NCBI RefSeq assembly: GCF_023272795.1
Contig: NZ_CP096829.1
Coordinates: 1,550,001-1,614,000, forward strand
Direction of reading: 5' to 3'
From: Flavobacterium humidisoli
GTDB lineage: Bacteria; Bacteroidota; Bacteroidia; Flavobacteriales; Flavobacteriaceae
Length of the DNA: 64,000 bases
The position numbers were made by a program, and so were the translations under genes. Shown here one piece after another: positions 33,358 to 43,998 of the stretch. Under the pieces are notes generated by a model. It was not told the DNA's origin. It made no database searches and saw only the letters and a list, made by a program, of their open reading frames with translations. How positions within the stretch are numbered: the stretch's first letter is position 1; each line of letters opens with the position of its first letter.

Positions 33358-35025
33358 TTAAATTTTTTCCAGTAAAACAATATCAAAATCATTGTCTATA
33401 ATCACTTTTCCATCAATAACTTCTGTTTTTTGACCTGAATAAGTGTCTTTTAATTTAGTTCCGTTTGGGAAAACGTCACCAACAGGAAGTTCTTTTTTTC
33501 CTTTTGGTAAATCTAATCCCATAACTACTTTATCTGTAAAAGTGCCTTGTGTAAATGTTCTGGAAAAAGTATAAGGATACGGATTAATTAATTTATGAAC
33601 ACCAGCTCCAACGGCAGGATGATTTCTTCTAAACTGACCTAATTTTTGCCAGTGTAAAAGTGTTTTCTGTGTTTCAGGATTATTTTGAATATCATCCCAA
33701 TTCATGTTTGAACGTAAAGTTGCATCGCCCTGAGTGCCTTCAACAACTAAAGATCTTGCCGATTCGTCTCCATAATAAACCTGCGACATTCCCGGGGAAA
33801 GTAATAATTTATTAGCTGTTTCTATGCTTTTTACTCGATTTGCATCAAAAGGCTGGCCGTCGTCATGCGATGACATATAATTAAGAACCGAATAACCTTT
33901 TAAGTCATTGTTCAACGCATTTGAATATTTAGAAAATAAACCTTCATAATCGCTTTGCGCAGCATTCCATTTAAATTCAAAATTGATCATGCTGTTAAAA
34001 CCATTTTGGAAATAATTGACCTTTCGATCTCCAAAATCATAATCCTGACCACCGCTGATTCCGTAACCGTAAACTTCGGCGATCGTGTAAAACGGATTCT
34101 GATCTAAAACTTGTAGAGGATGATGTTTTTTCCAAGTTTCAAATGCATATTCACATTCTTTTTTAAAATCGGCCCAAACGTTTTCATCTGTATGTTTTAC
34201 TGTATCACCTCTGTAACCATCAATTCCGAATTCAAGAATATAATCGGTCAGCCATTTTATAATATAATATTTCGGACTTCTTGGATAGCCTGTTCTTTTG
34301 AAAAATTCGTCCAACGAAGCAATTTCTTTTTCGTAACGGCCTTCTTTTTTCCATTTTTCGATTAAAAAAGGTGGCAGTTCCACATTTTGAGTACTTTCAG
34401 TTTTTACATCTGGAAGATTTTCCACCAAAGTACACATCGTAGTGTTTTCAAAAGATTTATAATCGCAAACAACTCCAGTTCTAACCCAGTCTGAAGGCCA
34501 AACGGGATCTTCGGGAGTTACTGGTCCTGTATGATTGATTACACCGTCTAAAACTATTCTAATACCTTTTTCATGTGCTTTTTTAACCAAATTGGCTAAA
34601 TCTTCTTTTGTGCCAAAGTTTGGATCTAAGGCTGTCCAATCTTTTGCCCAATAACCGTGAAAGCCATAACTAAGTCCGGTTCCTTCATCAACACCATCGT
34701 GAATCTGCTCGACAATCGGCGTAAGCCAAATGGCATTGATTCCTAATTTTTCAAAATATCCTGATTCGATTTTTTTTGTAATTCCGATGATGTCCCCGCC
34801 TTCAAATCCACGTAGTTTTCCTGGAGTTTTGGTTCTATTAAAATTGACATCATTTGAAGTGTCTCCATTGTAAAAACGATCTGTAAGTAAAAAATAAACA
34901 TTTGCTCCTTCCCAGACAAAAGGTGTTTTCGAAGTATTTTCGTTATTCATTGTAACTGATTTTGAGCCAGAACAACCCATTATTAAGTATACTAAAGATA
35001 AAAAAAGGAAAGTGTATTTTTTCAT
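33358..35025 (-). CDS. GH13 alpha-amylase, lipoprotein
   Basis: 555 residues. Lipobox ends at C18 (MGCSGSKS); no acidic residues follow, so it may stay on the periplasmic side. GH13 regions: DGVINHTGP (157-168 area), the nucleophile region GIDGYRGDTVKHTD with D274, acid/base E317 in IAEVYG and the stabiliser D388 in SSHDDG. An extra loop (about 175-255) with two cysteines precedes the nucleophile region. It should cut internal alpha-1,4 bonds of maltodextrins. It is the last gene of the leftward starch run, separated from the previous GH13 gene by 208 bases of repeats. Confidence 0.93.
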   Translation of the reverse strand: MKKYTFLFLSLVYLIMGCSGSKSVTMNNENTSKTPFVWEGANVYFLLTDRFYNGDTSNDVNFNRTKTPGKLRGFEGGDIIGITKKIESGYFEKLGINAIWLTPIVEQIHDGVDEGTGLSYGFHGYWAKDWTALDPNFGTKEDLANLVKKAHEKGIRIVLDGVINHTGPVTPEDPVWPSDWVRTGVVCDYKSFENTTMCTLVENLPDVKTESTQNVELPPFLIEKWKKEGRYEKEIASLDEFFKRTGYPRSPKYYIIKWLTDYILEFGIDGYRGDTVKHTDENVWADFKKECEYAFETWKKHHPLQVLDQNPFYTIAEVYGYGISGGQDYDFGDRKVNYFQNGFNSMINFEFKWNAAQSDYEGLFSKYSNALNNDLKGYSVLNYMSSHDDGQPFDANRVKSIETANKLLLSPGMSQVYYGDESARSLVVEGTQGDATLRSNMNWDDIQNNPETQKTLLHWQKLGQFRRNHPAVGAGVHKLINPYPYTFSRTFTQGTFTDKVVMGLDLPKGKKELPVGDVFPNGTKLKDTYSGQKTEVIDGKVIIDNDFDIVLLEKI

Positions 35026-35060
35026 TTATTCTAAATTTAACGAAGATTTATAACAAAAAG

Positions 35061-35131
35061 ATTCCGCCACGAATTCACAAATTTTTATTTCTCAAGCTTG
35101 TCAAAAATAATTCGTGAATTCGTGGCGGAAT
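35061..35131. repeat. Inverted-repeat element (copy 2)
   Basis: Arms 35061-35083 and 35109-35131 (outer part ATTCCGCCACGAATTCAC) match with one mismatch in 23. Loop and arms correspond to the element at 32407-32495 in reverse orientation. Confidence 0.92.
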
Positions 35132-35141
35132 GACTTTGTGT

Positions 35142-35161
35142 AGACGCACTGCAGTGCGTCT
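35142..35161. repeat. Perfect 20-bp palindrome
   Basis: AGACGCACTGCAGTGCGTCT equals its own reverse complement. Flanking GT and CTAC nearly extend it. It resembles the GTAGAGACGC palindromes that I recall from several bacterial genomes. Confidence 0.9.
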
Positions 35162-35187
35162 CTACGATAATCTGTAACAGAAAATAT

Positions 35188-35233
35188 TGCGAACCTTTGC
35201 GCTTTGTTCTCTGCTAACTTTTGCGGTTAAAGC
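35188..35233 (-). repeat. GCTTTAACCGCAAA repeat (copy 1)
   Basis: Read on the minus strand it begins GCTTTAACCGCAAA and continues to GCGCAAAGGTTCGCAA. It is the same family as 56204-56250. It abuts the stop codon of the neopullulanase-like gene. Confidence 0.8.
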
Positions 35234-37099
35234 TTATTCCAATTCTAAAACCAAAGCTGATTTTGGTTCTAAAGTAATTTCAGAACTTAAATCAAATGCT
35301 TTTCCCGTAATAACATCTTTTCCTGATTTAAAGTTTTTGATGCTTTCTTTGAAACGATTTGTTTTCACAACTTGCTCTTTTGCATTGTTATTGAAAACTA
35401 CCATAACAGTTTTAGCATCGGTATATCTGAAATATACATAAGTGTTGTTTTCTGGAATATAATGCTTCATTTTTCCGAAATGAACCGCTTGGTTTGTTTT
35501 TCTCCAGTTGAATAATTTTGAAGAGAAATCAAAGTAAGCTGCTTGTTCAGCCGTTCTTCCTTCTTTGGTGAAAGCGTTGTTTTTGTCGCCAGCCCATCCG
35601 CCTGGGAAATCCTGACGAATATCGGCATCTCCGCCTTTTCCTTTATCACCGCCCATTCCAATTTCTGAACCGTAATAGATTTGCGGAATTCCACGAACGG
35701 TTGCCAATAAAGTCATCGCCAGTTTGTATTTTGGTAAATCATATTTGAATTTTTCATTCATACGATCCGTGTCATGATTTTCAGCAAAAACTAAGATATT
35801 ATTGGTATTTGGATATAAAAAGTCCATTGCAAAATTGTTATAGAATTTAATCAATCCGCTATCCCAGTTTGGTTCATCTTCACTGAAGGCAGAAGTAATC
35901 TGACTTTGAAGGGTAAAATCCATTACACTTGGAAGATTGGAATTATAGTTTTCAATCGCACCAATTTTACTGTCTTTCTGCCAAAAAGCTAAATTCGCCT
36001 GATTGTGCATCCAGATTTCTCCAACAATGTTAAAATTAGGATATTCATTTGTGATTGATTTTGCCCATTCTGCCATTGCCGTTTTATCCGAATAGTTATA
36101 AGTATCTACTCTGAAACCGTCAAGATTAGCAAATTCTATCCACCAGATTGCGTTTTGAGTTAAGTATTTTGCAACCAAAGGATTTCTAAGATTTAAGTCT
36201 GGCATAGAAGGTACAAACCAGCCATCGACACAAACTTCCTGATCTATTTTTGAAGCGTGAATATCTGTAATCACTTCGCGTCTGTGGTGTGTTTGTGTGA
36301 ACGTTTCAAATTGATTGAACCAAGTTTTGGTTGGAATATCTTTCATCATCCAGTGCGTAATTCCCCAGTGATTTGTAACATAATCCATAACCAGCTTCAT
36401 GTTCTTTTTGTGCATTTCTGCTGATAAGCGAGCGTAATCATCATTTGTTCCGTAACGTGGGTCAATTTTGTATACATCAGATTGACCGTACGTATGATAC
36501 GAATGCTGTTTGTCATTGTCTTCGCATAAAGGCGTACTCCAAATTGTAGTAGCTCCTAAAGACGAAATGTAATCTAAGTTTTTAATGATTCCTTCGATAT
36601 CACCACCGTGACGACCGCTTGGATCTTGACGGTTTCCTTTTTCAGTTAAAGAAGCATCGCTGTCATTTTTAGGGTTTCCGTTAGCGAAACGATCTGGCAT
36701 GATTAAGTAGATTAAATCAGAGGCGTCGTAACTTTTTCTGTCGGCAGAATTCGCTCTTCTTTCTTTAAGAGCATATTTTTGTTTGAAGGCAACTTTATTA
36801 TTGTTTTTGAATGAGAAAACCAATTCAGAAGCTTTTACGTCTTTTGTATCAATTGTTACGAAAAGGTAATTTGGATTTTCTGTTTTTTCTACATTTTTAA
36901 TCACAACATTATTTGAAACCGAAGCTTCATATTGTGCAATATTTTTTCCGTAAAACATAATTTGCAGTTCCGAATTTTTCATTCCTGCGTACCAGAAAGG
37001 CGGTTCTACTTTTTGGATTTGCGCTTTCGCGGAAGCGGAAAACAACAAAACCAATAGTATTAATCTAAAGATATGATGGTTTATTTTTAGGCTGTTCAT
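35234..37099 (-). CDS. susA: Neopullulanase-like GH13 enzyme (SusA type)
   Basis: 621 residues: signal peptide (cut near AKAQ, 24-27), N-terminal cyclomaltodextrinase-type beta domain (about 28-115), then the GH13 barrel with YLIMPDRFANGNPKND, nucleophile D332 in LDGFRVDTYNY, acid/base E361 in VGEIWMHN and D443 in AENHDTDR, and a C-terminal beta domain. This layout is that of Bacteroides SusA, a periplasmic enzyme that breaks imported maltodextrins into maltose and glucose. It lies 104 bases downstream of the GH97 gene with a hairpin repeat in the gap. Confidence 0.93.
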   Translation of the reverse strand: MNSLKINHHIFRLILLVLLFSASAKAQIQKVEPPFWYAGMKNSELQIMFYGKNIAQYEASVSNNVVIKNVEKTENPNYLFVTIDTKDVKASELVFSFKNNNKVAFKQKYALKERRANSADRKSYDASDLIYLIMPDRFANGNPKNDSDASLTEKGNRQDPSGRHGGDIEGIIKNLDYISSLGATTIWSTPLCEDNDKQHSYHTYGQSDVYKIDPRYGTNDDYARLSAEMHKKNMKLVMDYVTNHWGITHWMMKDIPTKTWFNQFETFTQTHHRREVITDIHASKIDQEVCVDGWFVPSMPDLNLRNPLVAKYLTQNAIWWIEFANLDGFRVDTYNYSDKTAMAEWAKSITNEYPNFNIVGEIWMHNQANLAFWQKDSKIGAIENYNSNLPSVMDFTLQSQITSAFSEDEPNWDSGLIKFYNNFAMDFLYPNTNNILVFAENHDTDRMNEKFKYDLPKYKLAMTLLATVRGIPQIYYGSEIGMGGDKGKGGDADIRQDFPGGWAGDKNNAFTKEGRTAEQAAYFDFSSKLFNWRKTNQAVHFGKMKHYIPENNTYVYFRYTDAKTVMVVFNNNAKEQVVKTNRFKESIKNFKSGKDVITGKAFDLSSEITLEPKSALVLELE

Positions 37100-37114
37100 A
37101 GTGAGTAGAATTTA

Positions 37115-37196
37115 AACCATATAAGAAATGTAAGAACATTTAAGGCAAAAACTGGGGATGTTTCTATTTAAATGGACTTACATTTCTTATATGGTT
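37115..37196. repeat. Perfect 20-bp inverted repeat, ATATAAGAAAT family
   Basis: AACCATATAAGAAATGTAAG (37115-37134) is exactly complementary to 37177-37196 around 42 bases. It fills the gap between susB-like and susA-like genes. The arm is related to 27034-27095. Confidence 0.95.
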
Positions 37197-37203
37197 AATT
37201 AAA

Positions 37204-39330
<2,127 letters not shown>

Positions 39331-39345
39331 TTAGAGTATTGTAAT

Positions 39346-41649
39346 TTAATTTATTTGTACAAATTTACTTGCAATTACAGGATTTCCATTAACTACAATT
39401 GTTAAATCTTGATCGCCGTCTACAGTAAATGTTGTTTCGTTATGATTTACAGCTACTTTTAAAATTTGATTTCTGAAATTAATTTTAAAAGAATAGCCTT
39501 TCCATTCTTTTGGGATTTTTGGAGAGAAATGCAATTGGTCATTTTTCACACGCATTCCGCCAAAACCTTCTACAATGCTCATCCAAGTTCCAGCCATCGA
39601 CGTGATGTGACAGCCTTCTTCGACTTCTTTATTATAATCATCCAAATCCAAACGAGAAGTTCTTAAATAAAACGTATATGCCATATCCATTTTATCTAAA
39701 GCTGCAGCCTGAATCGAGTGAACACAAGGAGAAAGCGAACTTTCGTGAACTGTAAATGATTCGTAGAATTCGAAGTTGCGTTTTAATTCTTCTTTAGAGA
39801 AATGATCTTCGAAGAAATAGAAACCTTGTAAAACATCGGCTTGTTTAATATATGGTGAACGCAACACACGATCCCAAGACCATTTTTGGTTAATAGGACG
39901 CTGTGATTTATCTAAATCTTTTACTGGAACTAGATCTTTGTCTAAGAAGCCGTCTTGCTGTAAATAAATTCCAAGTTCTTCTGAAATTGGGAAATACATG
40001 TCATCGGCTACTTTTTTCCATTCCTGAATTTCATTCGCCGAAAGGCTTACTTTTTCTAAAATGCGTTTGTGATCTGCAGGATATTCTGAAGCTACTTTTT
40101 CAATTTGTTCAGCAGCAAAATCAATACACCATTTTGCAATATAATTGGTGTAGAAATTATTATTGATGTTGTTTTCGTATTCGTTTGGTCCTGTAACACC
40201 AAGAATTACGTACTGGTTTTTATCTTTAGAAAAAGAAGCTCTCTGGTGCCAAAAACGCGCAATTCCGATTAAAACTTCTAAACCTTTTTCTGGAATATAA
40301 GAGTAATCTCCTGTATAACGGTTATAGTTGTAAATCGCAAAAGCAATCGCCCCATTTCTATGGATTTCCTCGTGTGTGATTTCCCATTCGTTGTGGCATT
40401 CTTCACCGTTCATGGTAACCATTGGATACAAAGCAGCACCGTTTTTGAAACCTAGATTATCCTTAGCGTTTTCTATTGCTTTGTCTAATTGATTGTAACG
40501 ATATGTCAATAAGTTTCGAGCAACCTGCTGATCTTTTGTCGCCATGTAAAACGGAATACAATAAGCTTCAGTATCCCAATAAGTAGATCCTCCGTATTTT
40601 TCTCCCGTAAAACCTTTTGGTCCAATATTCAAACGAGAATCTTTTCCTGAATAAGTTTGGTTTAATTGGAAAATGTTGAAACGAATTCCTTGTTGTGCCT
40701 TAACATCACCTTCAATCGTAATATCTGACATTTCCCAGATTTTTGCCCAAGCCTCAATTTGATTTTGAAGTAAAGCATCGTATCCTAAAGCAACAGCAGA
40801 TTTAATTACTTTTTCGGCTCCAGCTAAAGTGTTTTCATGATTTAAAGAAACGGTATAACCTCCAATTTTTTGAATGGTTGAGGTTTGTCCTTTTGCAATA
40901 ATGGTTCCGTAAGTGTACTGAACTTTATCTGTAGTTGAATCGATTGTTGACGGCGAAACATTAATATTTTCTCCATTTGCCAAAATCGTATTGTGCATAA
41001 AAGTAGTAACCTTAAAATGCGTCTTGAAAGTCTGAGCCGTTACAAAAGCTTCGTTTGTGCCTTTTTTAACTTCAAGAGGTTCCCAAAATTTTTCTTCCCA
41101 GTTGGCATCCTCATTGGTTACACCTGCGTCAATATAAGGTTTGTAAACGATTTTTGCATCTTTGTTTAAAGGTGTGATATCGTATTTGATAATTCCAGCT
41201 TCGTCTAAATCTAATGAAAGAAAACGACGAACATTTACCGCAATTTCAGTTCCGTTTTTTAGAACAGCTTCAAAAGAGCGATTGTACCATCCTTCTTTCA
41301 TATTCAATTCTCTGCGGAAATTTCTAACTTCGGTGCAAGTGTTTAAATCAAGATTTTCTTCGTTGATTTCAATGTCAATTCCAATCCAGTTTGGAGCATT
41401 TAATACTTTGGCAAAATATTTCGGATAACCGTTTTTCCACCAGCCCACTTTTGTTTTGTCTGGATAATAGATTCCAGCGATATAACTTCCTTGAAAAGTT
41501 TCTGCTGAATAGGTTTCTTCAAAATTGGCGCGTTGTCCCATTGCGCCGTTTCCGATACTGAAAAGACTCTCAGACGATTTAACTCTTTCGGCATCAAATC
41601 CTTCTTCAATGATAGACCAATTGTCTGGTTTTATATAATCTTGATTCAT
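39346..41649 (-). CDS. GH65 glycoside phosphorylase (probable maltose phosphorylase)
   Basis: 767 residues, no signal peptide, hence cytoplasmic. GH65 marks: an N-terminal beta-sandwich (IGNGAMGQRANFEE, about 26-40), the helical barrel with YWDTEAYCIPFY, and the acid residue region EECHNEWEITHEEIHRNGA, followed by GVTGPNEYENNINNNFYTN. It splits maltose with phosphate to beta-glucose-1-phosphate and glucose. Maltose is preferred over trehalose or kojibiose because pgmB, a GPH-type transporter and starch enzymes surround it. The three genes form one leftward set. Confidence 0.93.
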   Translation of the reverse strand: MNQDYIKPDNWSIIEEGFDAERVKSSESLFSIGNGAMGQRANFEETYSAETFQGSYIAGIYYPDKTKVGWWKNGYPKYFAKVLNAPNWIGIDIEINEENLDLNTCTEVRNFRRELNMKEGWYNRSFEAVLKNGTEIAVNVRRFLSLDLDEAGIIKYDITPLNKDAKIVYKPYIDAGVTNEDANWEEKFWEPLEVKKGTNEAFVTAQTFKTHFKVTTFMHNTILANGENINVSPSTIDSTTDKVQYTYGTIIAKGQTSTIQKIGGYTVSLNHENTLAGAEKVIKSAVALGYDALLQNQIEAWAKIWEMSDITIEGDVKAQQGIRFNIFQLNQTYSGKDSRLNIGPKGFTGEKYGGSTYWDTEAYCIPFYMATKDQQVARNLLTYRYNQLDKAIENAKDNLGFKNGAALYPMVTMNGEECHNEWEITHEEIHRNGAIAFAIYNYNRYTGDYSYIPEKGLEVLIGIARFWHQRASFSKDKNQYVILGVTGPNEYENNINNNFYTNYIAKWCIDFAAEQIEKVASEYPADHKRILEKVSLSANEIQEWKKVADDMYFPISEELGIYLQQDGFLDKDLVPVKDLDKSQRPINQKWSWDRVLRSPYIKQADVLQGFYFFEDHFSKEELKRNFEFYESFTVHESSLSPCVHSIQAAALDKMDMAYTFYLRTSRLDLDDYNKEVEEGCHITSMAGTWMSIVEGFGGMRVKNDQLHFSPKIPKEWKGYSFKINFRNQILKVAVNHNETTFTVDGDQDLTIVVNGNPVIASKFVQIN

Positions 41650-41668
41650 TTTCTAAATTAGATAATGT

Positions 41669-41694
41669 GGCAATTTGATAATTACATAATTGCC
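41669..41694. repeat. Small hairpin between pgmB and GH65 genes
   Basis: GGCAATT (41669-41675) pairs with AATTGCC (41688-41694). The surrounding AATTAGATAATGTGGCAATT wording matches the repeat at 16318-16381. The rest of this 139-base gap has only A/T-rich sequence. Confidence 0.5.
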
Positions 41695-41788
41695 TGGGTT
41701 TTTTAATAACTTTTTACACTCATTTGAGTAATCGCAGCATTAGAATATTTGTCAGCGAGATAAATTATCTCATTGAGACATTTTCTAA

Positions 41789-42442
41789 TTATCCAATTAA
41801 CTCTTCAATAAAGCTTGTTTCGATTTGGGTAAAATCTTTAAAAATATAGTCAGCTTCATGTAAAATTGTTTCCTCACCAATTCCCACACTTACCATTTCT
41901 GCAATATTTGCTGCCTGAATTCCGGCAACAGAATCTTCAAATACAATTGCGTTTTTTGGATCAATATTTAGTAATTGAGCCGCTTTTAAGAATACTTCAG
42001 GGTCTGGTTTTGCATTGCTGACATCATTTCCGTCAACAATAACATCGAAGTAAGATAGAACGCCTGTTTTTTCTAAAATAGGTCTTGCATTTTTGCTGGC
42101 AGAACCCAGTGCAATTCCTTGATTTTTATCTTTTAATAGTTTTAGAATTTTTAAAACTCCTGGAAGAACCTCACTTTCATCCATGTCAACTAAATAAGAT
42201 AAATAATCTTCATTTTTTTGAATCAGCCATTTGTCTTTGTCTTCTTGAGAAGCCTGAACATTTCCTAATCCAAGTATAATATCCAACGAACGAACTCGGC
42301 TTACGCCTTTTAACAGTTCGTTGTCTTCATGTGTAAAATTTATGTTTAACGATTTGGCAATTTTCTGCCAAGCTAAAAAGTGGTATTTAGCAGTATCAAC
42401 TATTACACCGTCAAGGTCGAATATGAATGCTTTTCTATTCAT
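41789..42442 (-). CDS. pgmB: Beta-phosphoglucomutase
   Basis: 217 residues. HAD motif I FDLDGVIVDT (nucleophile D9, acid/base D11) followed by AKYHFLAWQKIAK, the cap-domain KGVSRVRSLDIIL, motif II LGSASKN and motif III/IV AKPDPEVFLKAA and VFEDSVAGIQAA are all those of beta-phosphoglucomutase. It turns beta-glucose-1-phosphate (from the GH65 phosphorylase) into glucose-6-phosphate. Located 23 bases downstream of the sugar transporter gene. Confidence 0.95.
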   Translation of the reverse strand: MNRKAFIFDLDGVIVDTAKYHFLAWQKIAKSLNINFTHEDNELLKGVSRVRSLDIILGLGNVQASQEDKDKWLIQKNEDYLSYLVDMDESEVLPGVLKILKLLKDKNQGIALGSASKNARPILEKTGVLSYFDVIVDGNDVSNAKPDPEVFLKAAQLLNIDPKNAIVFEDSVAGIQAANIAEMVSVGIGEETILHEADYIFKDFTQIETSFIEELIG

Positions 42443-42465
42443 TTTTAGAGGGAAATTATTCTTAA

Positions 42466-43821
42466 TTATGATTTTTGAGTAATGTCGTCTACATCTTTTA
42501 CTTTAGAAACTAAAGCCGCAGCAATTAGAAAACTAACTCCGCTTGTGACTAGGGCATAAATGGCATCTCCGTTATAAAGATATTTTACAATTGGACCTCC
42601 AATTAATGCATTTACAATTTGTGGAATAACAACAAAGAAGTTAAAGATTCCCATGTAAACACCCATTTTTTTAGGTGTAATAGATCCTGCAAGAATCGCA
42701 TAAGGCATCGCTAGAATACTTGCCCAAGCAACTCCAATTAAAACCATTGGCAATACCACCCAGTCTTCGTTTGGCATGAAATAAATAGAGATTAAACCTA
42801 TCCCTCCAATTATTAACGAAAGTGAGTGTGTTGCTTTTCGGCCAATTTTTTTAGCGATGTACGGAAGGAAAAACAATGCAACAATAGCAGAAACTAAGTT
42901 GTAAACACCAAATAGAATTCCGACCCAATCTCCAGCATCTTGATATTGCTGGCTAGAAGTGTCTTCTAACGGCAGACCGTAAATATGGTGCGCAATTGCT
43001 GGAGTTGTAAAAACCCACATTCCAAATAATCCAAACCACGAAAAGAATTGTACCCAGCTAAGCTGGCGCATGGTAGTTGGCATTTTTGCAAAATCGGTAA
43101 AGATGTCTGTGATTTTTGATTTTTCCTCAGAATCAGAAATCGCATCATTTTGCGGATCTTCAAATTTTGCCAATTCTTCTGGCGAATATTCTTTGGTTGT
43201 AAATAAAGTTACTAAGATGGAACCGATTAAAACTGCCGCACCAATAATGAATGACAAGGTTAGATTTAACGGTACGCTTCCCGGAACTGTGCTGTTTGGT
43301 ACACCAAAATACTTGGTCAAAATGTAGGGCAATGCAGAACCAATTACGGCTCCAAAACCAATTAAAGAAGTTTGAATGCTAAATCCTGCAGTACGCTGAT
43401 CTGTTCTTAAATTGTCTCCAACAAGCGCTCTGAAAGGTTCCATTGCAATGTTGAAAGAGGCATCCATTATCATTAACATTCCTGCTCCAACCCATAAAGC
43501 AGGTAATACAGAAATGAAAATGTTAGCTTGCGGCATTAAAATTAATCCCACAGAAGCTAAAACGGCTCCTACTAAAAAGAAAGGTTTTCGTCTGCCGAAT
43601 TTCCCCCAAGTTTTGTCGCTATAATGACCTATAATTGGCTGTACTATTAATCCCATAAGAGGAGCAATAATCCAGAACCAAGAAAGTTCATGTACGTCTG
43701 CACCAAAGATTTGAAGAATTCTGCTGGCATTTGCATTTTGAAGTGCAAACCCCATTTGGATTCCTAAGAAACCGAAACTCATGTTCCAGATTTCCCAGAA
43801 ACTTAATTTACGCTTTTCCAT
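42466..43821 (-). CDS. MFS maltose/sugar transporter (GPH/SLC45-like)
   Basis: 451 residues, twelve predicted helices. The loop GHYSDKTWGKFGRRKPFFLVG (about 65-85) is the signature of the GPH/SUC sugar-cation symporters. A cytoplasmic loop near 210-240 is highly acidic. It is expected to carry maltose or short maltodextrins across the inner membrane to the GH65 phosphorylase. It opens the metabolic part of the leftward run; between it and the LacI gene lies a terminator, so it must have its own promoter. Confidence 0.92.
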   Translation of the reverse strand: MEKRKLSFWEIWNMSFGFLGIQMGFALQNANASRILQIFGADVHELSWFWIIAPLMGLIVQPIIGHYSDKTWGKFGRRKPFFLVGAVLASVGLILMPQANIFISVLPALWVGAGMLMIMDASFNIAMEPFRALVGDNLRTDQRTAGFSIQTSLIGFGAVIGSALPYILTKYFGVPNSTVPGSVPLNLTLSFIIGAAVLIGSILVTLFTTKEYSPEELAKFEDPQNDAISDSEEKSKITDIFTDFAKMPTTMRQLSWVQFFSWFGLFGMWVFTTPAIAHHIYGLPLEDTSSQQYQDAGDWVGILFGVYNLVSAIVALFFLPYIAKKIGRKATHSLSLIIGGIGLISIYFMPNEDWVVLPMVLIGVAWASILAMPYAILAGSITPKKMGVYMGIFNFFVVIPQIVNALIGGPIVKYLYNGDAIYALVTSGVSFLIAAALVSKVKDVDDITQKS

Positions 43822-43945
43822 TATCGTAATTTGTAAAAAATTATACGATAAGCGCTTTGCTTATCAAAACTTACTGTTTTTTCGAAGTAAAAGTAAAAGC
43901 CTTGACGGGCGTAAAAGTATTAATTATTTTTTTATTTATGCTAAT

Positions 43946-43975
43946 AAAAAAGCCATAAATATTTTTTATGGCTTT
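43946..43975 (-). terminator. Terminator of the LacI gene
   Basis: AAAGCCATAAA (43949-43959) pairs with 43965-43975; on the minus strand the stem is followed by six T residues. It ends the regulator transcript before the transporter gene. Confidence 0.8.
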
Positions 43976-43998
43976 AGAAAGTGTTGATTTTAAGAATT

